A stretch of 64,000 nt of DNA from UBA10205 sp035289625 (lineage in GTDB: Archaea; Iainarchaeota; Iainarchaeia; Iainarchaeales; Iainarchaeaceae): the NCBI GenBank assembly GCA_035289625.1, contig DATDWP010000021.1, positions 1 to 64,000 of the forward strand. Direction: 5' to 3'. Below are positions 58,633 through 64,000 of the stretch, piece by piece (position 1 is the stretch's first letter; each line of letters starts with the position of its first letter). The notes below the pieces were generated by a model, which saw nothing but the letters and a program-made list of their open reading frames with translations, made no database searches and was not told the DNA's origin. The position numbers were made by a program, and so were the translations under genes.

Positions 58633-58752
58633 TGGGATTGCCCGGATTTGAACCGGGGTCGTAAGCTCATTTGAAGGCATTCTTGCAAAAGCACGTTTTG
58701 CCGAAAAACCCTCCCAAAGCTTATATGCTAGACCAGGCTACACCACAATCCC
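58633..58752 (-). tRNA. tRNA-Pro(TGG) with 45-nt intron
   Basis: Acceptor arms GGGATTG / CAATCCC, D stem GTGT/GCAT, anticodon stem TAAGC/GCTTA and T arm CCCGG-TTCAAAT-CCGGG all pair. The loop TTTGGG (58718-58713) gives anticodon TGG. A 45-nt intron (58712-58668) is at the 37/38 site, and GAGGG/CCTTC can form the BHB central helix, as GAGG/CTTC does in tRNA-Pro(GGG). CCA is not encoded. A T-rich tract follows. Confidence 0.92.
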
Positions 58753-58843
58753 GCTGAAATAAAACGTACGGCAATGCTTTTTTAAAAGGCGGCAAAAGAG
58801 CGAAAAGAAGCTATTTTAAGATATAAAACCCCCTAATTTTAGC

Positions 58844-60709
58844 ATGCAATTTCTCGAACTTGCACTTTATTTTGAAAAAGTCGAAAAGGCCAGTTCGCGC
58901 ATCGAAATGACTCAAATCCTCTCTGAACTTCTCGCAAAAGCCCCCCAGCAGGACATAAAACAGATCATTTACCTCTCCCAAGGGGTTTTGGGCCCCCGCT
59001 ATGAGGAGGCATTGGAAGCCGGACTTGGGGAAGGGCTTATAGTAGAAGGGATAGCAAAGGCCCTAGGGTATAGTAATGAAGAAGTAAAGGCGCTTTATAA
59101 AAAAATAGGGGATTTAGGGGAAGTTGCCCAAAACCTTGGGGCAAAAAAGAAGCAAAAATCACTCTTTGCAAATGACCTAACAGTTGAAAAAGTGTTCAAT
59201 AATTTCATAAAAATCTCGCAACTTTCAGGAAAAGGCAGCCAGGAGCACAAACTCAAAATGTTTGCAGAGCTTCTAAACAGCGCCTCGGGAATTGAATCAA
59301 AATTCATCACAAGAATCCCCCTAGGAAATATGCGCCTTGGAATCGGGGACCCTACCATAATGGATGCGCTTGCACTAAATTACCGAGAAGAATTTTTGAA
59401 AGATAAAAAAATCAAAAAACAAATCGAATCAGAACTCAAGGAAAAAAAAGAAGAAGCGCGCGAAGAGGAATTTGCAAGAAAATCAAAACAGAGGCTGCGC
59501 GAAGTGATCGAATCCAAATACAACATCTTTTCAGATCTTGGGGAAATTGCACGCAAATTAAAAGAATCCGGCCTTTCCGGGCTGTCTCAAATTTCAATAA
59601 AACCGGCAACACCAATTCGCCCCACTCTAGCAGAAAGATTATCCAGCGCAGAAGAAATTGTGGAAAAACTCGGAATGTGCGCTGTTGAAAAAAAATATGA
59701 CGGCCTTAGGGTGCAGTGCCACAAATCAGGGGAGAAGGTTACAATATTTTCCCGCCAATCGGAAAACATCACCCACATGCTCCCGGATATTGTGCAAGCC
59801 GTAAAATCGCAAATTAGTGCAAAAGATGCAATATTTGAAGGTGAGGCGCTTGCCTTCAATGAAAAAACAAACCAATACCTTCCGTTCCAAGTTACAATCC
59901 AGCGCAAGAGAAAATATGATGTTGAGCAAATGGCACAGGATTTTCCGCTAAGGCTTTTTGCATTTGACATAATGTATGCTGACGGAGTAAATATGATGGC
60001 AAAACCATTTTCCGAGAGGCGAAAAATGCTCTCAAAATTAATTTCAAAAGGCCCAATAATCGAACTCACCGGGAGCATTCAAACGAATGATCCTAAAGAA
60101 ATGGAAAAATTTTTCCTAGAAAGCATTGAAAATGGGCTTGAAGGAATAATTGCAAAAGACCTAAATGCCCCATATATTGCCGGCGCAAGAAAATACGCCT
60201 GGATTAAATTAAAACGCTCATATAAAGGCGAACTAACTGATTCGGTTGATGTTGCAATAATAGGATATTTCAAAGGCAGGGGAAAGCGGACACAATTTGG
60301 CCTTGGAGGTCTTCTTAGCGCAGTGTATGATGAGGATAGCGACACATTCAAATCGGTTACAAAAATAGGCACGGGAATGAGCGAGGAAATGTTAGAAGAA
60401 CTCGAATCAAAACTTAGCAAAATCTCCCAAAAGCAAAAACCCGCACGGGTTGAAAGTGAAATAGAACCAGATGTCTGGACGACCCCGCATTATGTAATAG
60501 AAGTTGTAGCTGATGAAATCACCAAAAGCCCCCTACATACAGCTGGCCGTGGAAAGGATGGCATTGGATATGCGCTACGTTTCCCTCGCATGATAAAATT
60601 TCGCGACAAAAAAGCAGAAGATAGCACCTCGGTATCTGAAATAATTGAAATGTATAAAAAGCAAGGAAAGGTGCAAATAGCTACTGAAGAGACAACTCCT
60701 GATACATAG
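58844..60709 (+). CDS. lig: ATP-dependent DNA ligase (archaeal type)
   Basis: The 621-residue ligase has an N-terminal DNA-binding domain (1-225), the adenylation site EKKYDGLRV (K284 receives AMP), motif IV-V elements (GLEGIIAK, WIKLK) and the C-terminal OB domain. It seals nicks in replication and repair. The linker about 185-220 is an unusually charged helix (many Lys and Glu). Length is standard (560-620). Confidence 0.95.
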   Translation: MQFLELALYFEKVEKASSRIEMTQILSELLAKAPQQDIKQIIYLSQGVLGPRYEEALEAGLGEGLIVEGIAKALGYSNEEVKALYKKIGDLGEVAQNLGAKKKQKSLFANDLTVEKVFNNFIKISQLSGKGSQEHKLKMFAELLNSASGIESKFITRIPLGNMRLGIGDPTIMDALALNYREEFLKDKKIKKQIESELKEKKEEAREEEFARKSKQRLREVIESKYNIFSDLGEIARKLKESGLSGLSQISIKPATPIRPTLAERLSSAEEIVEKLGMCAVEKKYDGLRVQCHKSGEKVTIFSRQSENITHMLPDIVQAVKSQISAKDAIFEGEALAFNEKTNQYLPFQVTIQRKRKYDVEQMAQDFPLRLFAFDIMYADGVNMMAKPFSERRKMLSKLISKGPIIELTGSIQTNDPKEMEKFFLESIENGLEGIIAKDLNAPYIAGARKYAWIKLKRSYKGELTDSVDVAIIGYFKGRGKRTQFGLGGLLSAVYDEDSDTFKSVTKIGTGMSEEMLEELESKLSKISQKQKPARVESEIEPDVWTTPHYVIEVVADEITKSPLHTAGRGKDGIGYALRFPRMIKFRDKKAEDSTSVSEIIEMYKKQGKVQIATEETTPDT

Positions 60710-60795
60710 CCAAGTGAGCGGGTATTTGTTAAAACCGCCTTTCAAATCTTGAGGCAAAAAAGTCACAATTCAAAAGACCAGAAAGGGCACATCAG

Positions 60796-61140
60796 ATGGC
60801 AGGCAAGGAATTTCGGCTTTTGAGGCAGAAAGATAAATATGGGTTAGCACATCTATTAACCTATATGAAAAATTCCTTTTACTGGATTGAAAAAGCAATA
60901 TATCTTGCAATAGGGTTTGCTGCAACAATATTTTTCCTCTACCTCTTCAAAATATGGGGGGTTGAGAAGAACAGCTACTTTCTTTTCGTTGGCGATCTTG
61001 AGAGCGTAATAATTGTACTTGCAACCACTTTTGCAATAGGATTGATTTTGGAAAAACTCTGGAAATGGGAAGTGCGCTCCATATTCAAGCCGCGCCAGGC
61101 AAATTCTAGAGGTGATCGGAAATGGAGAATTCGCCACTAA
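60796..61140 (+). CDS. Membrane protein with two helices
   Basis: The 114-residue protein has a basic N-terminus and two membrane helices (about 35-52 and 68-92), the C-terminus being basic and probably cytoplasmic. It overlaps the next gene by 19 bp and both could form a membrane complex. No family is recognised. Confidence 0.5.
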   Translation: MAGKEFRLLRQKDKYGLAHLLTYMKNSFYWIEKAIYLAIGFAATIFFLYLFKIWGVEKNSYFLFVGDLESVIIVLATTFAIGLILEKLWKWEVRSIFKPRQANSRGDRKWRIRH

Positions 61141-62054
61141 AACTGCTTGTAACAATAATAGTTGCAGCGGCCCTAATCTATCTTGCAATCGGATATTTTG
61201 CCCCTCCAAATGATAAGAATTTAGATGAAGTGAAAAACGGCCTAGCTTATGCGCAGGCAAATGAGGGAGAATTGCATAAAATCGAACTCTTTTTGCAAAA
61301 AGATTTTGCCCTAAAAGGCTCGCTTCTAGATGATCCTTCACGCAGCGTGCGATTTGAGTGCAGTAGCAGCCAAACATGCTCAGCTGACGGGATAGAAATT
61401 GACCCGCGACAAGTTTTTGTAACAGAGCAAGGACCCCATGAGATATATTTCAGATGCAAAAATGAAGGAGAGATAGATGATTGCGTGATCTATTTTGGGC
61501 AAGAGCCGGCCCAGCTTTTAATTGAAAGAGTGAATGTAACAAAGAGCGCAAAACGCGGTGAAGTAGTTTCAATTTCATTTGAAATAAAAAATACCGGAAA
61601 TCTCACCGCGCACGATCTAACTCATGAGGTAAAAATATACCTAAAAAATAAGGATGAAAACGGAAGGCAAATAGAGCTGCTTTCGCAAAACTTTACAGGC
61701 ACAATTGAGACACTTCTAAGAAACGAATCAACAACTATTTTGCGCCAATTTTCACCAACCGGCCCCGGCAAATACTCGGTAAAAATAATTGCAGACGGGG
61801 AAATTTCCGGAAGATCAGTTGCAGAAGATGAATTTGAAGTAATTGAATCAATTTCACAGAGCTGCACTGCAACTTCAATCGGAAAAACAACACTTGAAAA
61901 CGGAGTGTGCAAAACAGAGCACCTTTGCAGCGGATGCGAATTTGGGTTTGAGTGCTCTACAAAATGGAAAGAGCGCGGAATTGAAAATATTTCAGAATCA
62001 TTCCCAAACACAGCATACACCCAAAAAGAACCAATAGATGGACAGTGCCAATAA
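61122..62054 (+). CDS. Signal-anchored CARDB-like surface protein
   Basis: One N-terminal helix (about 6-25) anchors a 285-residue extracytoplasmic part. The first half contains a beta sandwich with one disulfide-like Cys pair; RGEVVSISFEIKNTGNLTAH is the CARDB start pattern; the final 60 residues carry four to five cysteines (CTATSIG, CKTEHLCSGCEFGFEC). Surface adhesion or matrix roles are likely; no enzyme motif is seen. Confidence 0.6.
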   Translation: MENSPLKLLVTIIVAAALIYLAIGYFAPPNDKNLDEVKNGLAYAQANEGELHKIELFLQKDFALKGSLLDDPSRSVRFECSSSQTCSADGIEIDPRQVFVTEQGPHEIYFRCKNEGEIDDCVIYFGQEPAQLLIERVNVTKSAKRGEVVSISFEIKNTGNLTAHDLTHEVKIYLKNKDENGRQIELLSQNFTGTIETLLRNESTTILRQFSPTGPGKYSVKIIADGEISGRSVAEDEFEVIESISQSCTATSIGKTTLENGVCKTEHLCSGCEFGFECSTKWKERGIENISESFPNTAYTQKEPIDGQCQ

Positions 62055-62106
62055 TCTGCTCTACTCGCTCAATTGTTATATAATACTTATTATGGAAGTA
62101 AAAATC

Positions 62107-63294
62107 ATGCTCCTTAAGAATTGCAGATACATTGTAACGCAAAACAAAAACCGCACCATCCTGCAAAATTATGATGTTCTAATTGATGGAAATAGGATTT
62201 TAAAAGTAGGGAAAAACCTAAACGCAGGGGCAAAAATCGATTGCTCAAAAAAAATAGTAATGCCGGGGCTTGTAAATACCCACACACATCTCGGAATGCA
62301 CTCGCTTCGCGGGATGAATGATGAGAGCGAACTATTCGAGTGGCTAAAATCTCTAAAAGAACAAGAACAAAAAATGGGTGCAAAAAAAGTAAAAGAGAAC
62401 ACTGCTGCCGGGCTTATTGAAGCTGTGCGATTTGGCACTACTACAATTTATGATTCCTACAAATTCCCCAATGAGCGAACAGAAGAATTTGAAAAACTTG
62501 GGGTGCGCGGCGTAATATCTTCAACAGTAAAAGACAAAAAGAGCCTGCAACAATCACAAGAATTTCTCAAATCAAATAAAGCAAAACTTGTAAAGGGCGC
62601 AATTGCTGCAAACTCTATTTATAGCTGCGAAGAGGAAATATTGCAAAAAGTAGTAGAATATAGTGATAAGCACTCAATTTTGCGCAGAATACACGTAGGG
62701 GAAACACGATCTGAGCGTTTTGATACTTTCAAAAAAACCGGAAAACTTGCAATAGAATACCTCGATTCGTTAGGATTTCTTTCTTCTAATTCACTTCTTG
62801 TTCACTGCATTTGGATAACAAAAGGGGAAATCAAAAGGATTGCAAATGCAAACGCTAAAGTTGCCCACAACCCTGTTTCGAATATGAAACTAGCATCAGG
62901 CGGAGTGATGCCGCTTGTTGAAATGCTGCGCGAACATATTAGCGTGGGGCTTGGAACAGACGGAGTTGCCAGCAACAATAACCTTGACATGTTTGAGGAG
63001 ATGAAAATGTGCGCACTTTTGCACAAACACCACAAATGGGACCCAAAAGCAATAAGCGCCCAGAAAGTTCTTGACATGGCAACAATTGACGGAGCGCAGT
63101 GTTTGGGCTTTGGGGAAATAGGTTCAATTGAACAAGGAAAACTAGCAGACATTATCACGCTTGAAATCGGGGCAAATATGACACCTGTAAATGATGTTGT
63201 TTCTAATATAGTGTATGCTGCAAATGGGTTCAACACATCAGATGTTATAATTGACGGGAAAACCATTATGCAAAATCGGCAATTTACAAAATAA
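62107..63294 (+). CDS. MTA/SAH deaminase-type amidohydrolase
   Basis: The protein of about 395 residues has the amidohydrolase metal motif NTHTHLGMHSLRG, the fixed FGTTTIYDSY, the metal-binding histidines later in the barrel (VHCIWITKGE), HNPVSNMKLASGG and GTDGVASNNNLDMFEEMK, the signature of MtaD/TrzN-type aminohydrolases that deaminate methylthioadenosine or S-adenosylhomocysteine. The ATG at 62107 lies about 25 bp after TTATATAAT (62076-62085), suggesting a leaderless start; ATGs at 62092 and 62038 are possible. Confidence 0.85.
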   Translation: MLLKNCRYIVTQNKNRTILQNYDVLIDGNRILKVGKNLNAGAKIDCSKKIVMPGLVNTHTHLGMHSLRGMNDESELFEWLKSLKEQEQKMGAKKVKENTAAGLIEAVRFGTTTIYDSYKFPNERTEEFEKLGVRGVISSTVKDKKSLQQSQEFLKSNKAKLVKGAIAANSIYSCEEEILQKVVEYSDKHSILRRIHVGETRSERFDTFKKTGKLAIEYLDSLGFLSSNSLLVHCIWITKGEIKRIANANAKVAHNPVSNMKLASGGVMPLVEMLREHISVGLGTDGVASNNNLDMFEEMKMCALLHKHHKWDPKAISAQKVLDMATIDGAQCLGFGEIGSIEQGKLADIITLEIGANMTPVNDVVSNIVYAANGFNTSDVIIDGKTIMQNRQFTK

Positions 63295-63308
63295 CCCGCT
63301 TTGTAAAA

Positions 63309-63992
63309 TCATTTTGCAACAACTTTTGCCTCGATTATTTCAAGAATGCCGCTATTTTGAGAACCCATGACTTTTTTTGTTTTCACAAGTTCGATCCTCT
63401 TTTTAAAAATTGGGCCATCAACAACAAAGCTCTCATACTCTCCGCCTTCGCCGGCTATATGGAAGTCGTATTTTTTGTGCAGATCAGAAAATGACCCTAT
63501 CATTTTTTCATCAATTTTTTTTCCTAAAAATTCCTCCCCCATCCCTTGAGAGGCAACACCTACAATGCGCGCATCAAACCCTAGAGAAACAATTTCTCGC
63601 AAAAGCCTCTCTTGCTCTTTGTGCCAGAGCGGAGCGTAGCACTTGAGGCCCAAAGAGTGGCAAATTCTATTCACGCGCTCGTGTTGATAATCCGATAGCA
63701 GCGCTCCCAGAGCAACCCCTGTTATTTTGAATTTTTTCTTTGCACGTAAAAGCGCCTTTTTCAAATCCAAAAGTTCGCTCTCTTTTTCACCCTTGGTTTT
63801 CTGGACAATTAATGGAATTGCAAGTGCCTCTGATTGCAGAGTTGTCAACTCTATTGCAGGGGTGTGAAACATCCAACTCGACTTGTTTTCAGATTGCAAA
63901 GAGATGAGGCATTTTACATCCCACCCTTGCTCTAGGTAGTAATAAGTGGCGAAAACCGAATCCTTGCCTCCGGAAAAGAGAATTCCAAGCAT
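63309..63992 (-). CDS. dph6: Diphthine-ammonia ligase (Dph6)
   Basis: The 227-residue ATP-pyrophosphatase has the PP-loop LFSGGKDSVF (S7-S12) and the family's GVALGALLSDYQHERVNRICHSLGLKCYAPLW, plus HIAGEGGEYESFVVDGPIF. Dph6 makes the final amide of diphthamide on elongation factor aEF2, a modification restricted to archaea and eukaryotes. The ATG lies at the window end (63992). Upstream sequence is not visible. Confidence 0.93.
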   Translation of the reverse strand: MLGILFSGGKDSVFATYYYLEQGWDVKCLISLQSENKSSWMFHTPAIELTTLQSEALAIPLIVQKTKGEKESELLDLKKALLRAKKKFKITGVALGALLSDYQHERVNRICHSLGLKCYAPLWHKEQERLLREIVSLGFDARIVGVASQGMGEEFLGKKIDEKMIGSFSDLHKKYDFHIAGEGGEYESFVVDGPIFKKRIELVKTKKVMGSQNSGILEIIEAKVVAK

Positions 63993-64000
63993 TATGAATT

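Noticed and set aside
59587..60078. 163-codon frame antisense to the DNA ligase
   Set aside because: Antisense shadow of the ligase catalytic domain.

Overview
The window is a gene-dense, AT-rich (roughly 38-40% G+C by eye) chromosomal segment of an archaeon. The archaeal assignment rests on a geranylgeranyl-reductase-family enzyme, a TrmB regulator, archaeal/eukaryal-type ProRS, TruD, an archaeal ATP-dependent DNA ligase, diphthine-ammonia ligase (Dph6), two tRNA-Pro genes with anticodon-loop introns and no encoded CCA, a C/D-box sRNA candidate and many genes with a TATA element about 25-30 bp before the start codon. Short intergenic spaces, small proteins and many unassignable membrane proteins would suit a DPANN-type lineage (Diapherotrites/Micrarchaeota-like), but the sequence alone does not fix this.

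Layout. 1-12 kb: tRNA-Leu, an ITP/XTP pyrophosphatase, a SemiSWEET-like protein, a GGR-family flavoprotein, then an accessory stretch (lone RelE-like protein, Fic enzyme, cupin, TrmB, PIN-domain protein) that contains a 53-bp direct repeat whose second copy forms a convincing C/D-box sRNA; then an ECF-S-like membrane protein with a DUF4430 lipoprotein and an SQR-like flavoprotein. 12.3-17.7 kb: a copper-handling island (membrane-anchored winged-helix regulator divergent from DUF5676 protein, cupredoxin, CopZ-like chaperone, HMA plus glycine-rich membrane protein, CopA ATPase). 17.8-21 kb: a DRG-like GTPase with eroded G motifs, an ABC-F protein, MscL. 21.2-30.0 kb: a six-gene minus-strand operon for a surface glycan, with two triple-domain fusions (GtrA / GT-C-like / uridine-kinase-like; nucleotidyltransferase / nucleotidyltransferase / GT2) plus a class II aldolase, a GDPD-like protein, a HAD phosphatase and a large membrane protein.

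30-44.7 kb: TruD, a PadR regulator with a palindromic operator region, MscS, TatD, a membrane-anchored thiol oxidoreductase next to a HemK-like methylase, two secreted/anchored proteins, a three-gene PIN/GNAT operon, ProRS, a winged-helix regulator, small membrane proteins and a SpeD-like protein without the pyruvoyl serine. 44.7-51.8 kb: a bacterial-type excision-repair operon uvrB-methyltransferase-uvrA-uvrC. 52-64 kb: a KaiC-like ATPase with a double-V4R protein, an unassigned HExxH protein, the two intron-bearing tRNA-Pro genes, an MqsRA-like toxin-antitoxin pair with a 22-bp palindrome, an acid-phosphatase-like enzyme, an RlmI-like methyltransferase, DNA ligase, an MTA/SAH-deaminase-type amidohydrolase and Dph6.

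The least described elements are the glycan operon with its fusions, a dispersed 68-bp ncRNA-like repeat (1373 and 38983), the sRNA duplication around the PIN module, and the HMA-glycine-rich membrane protein of the copper island. No CRISPR array, rRNA or complete insertion sequence was seen.
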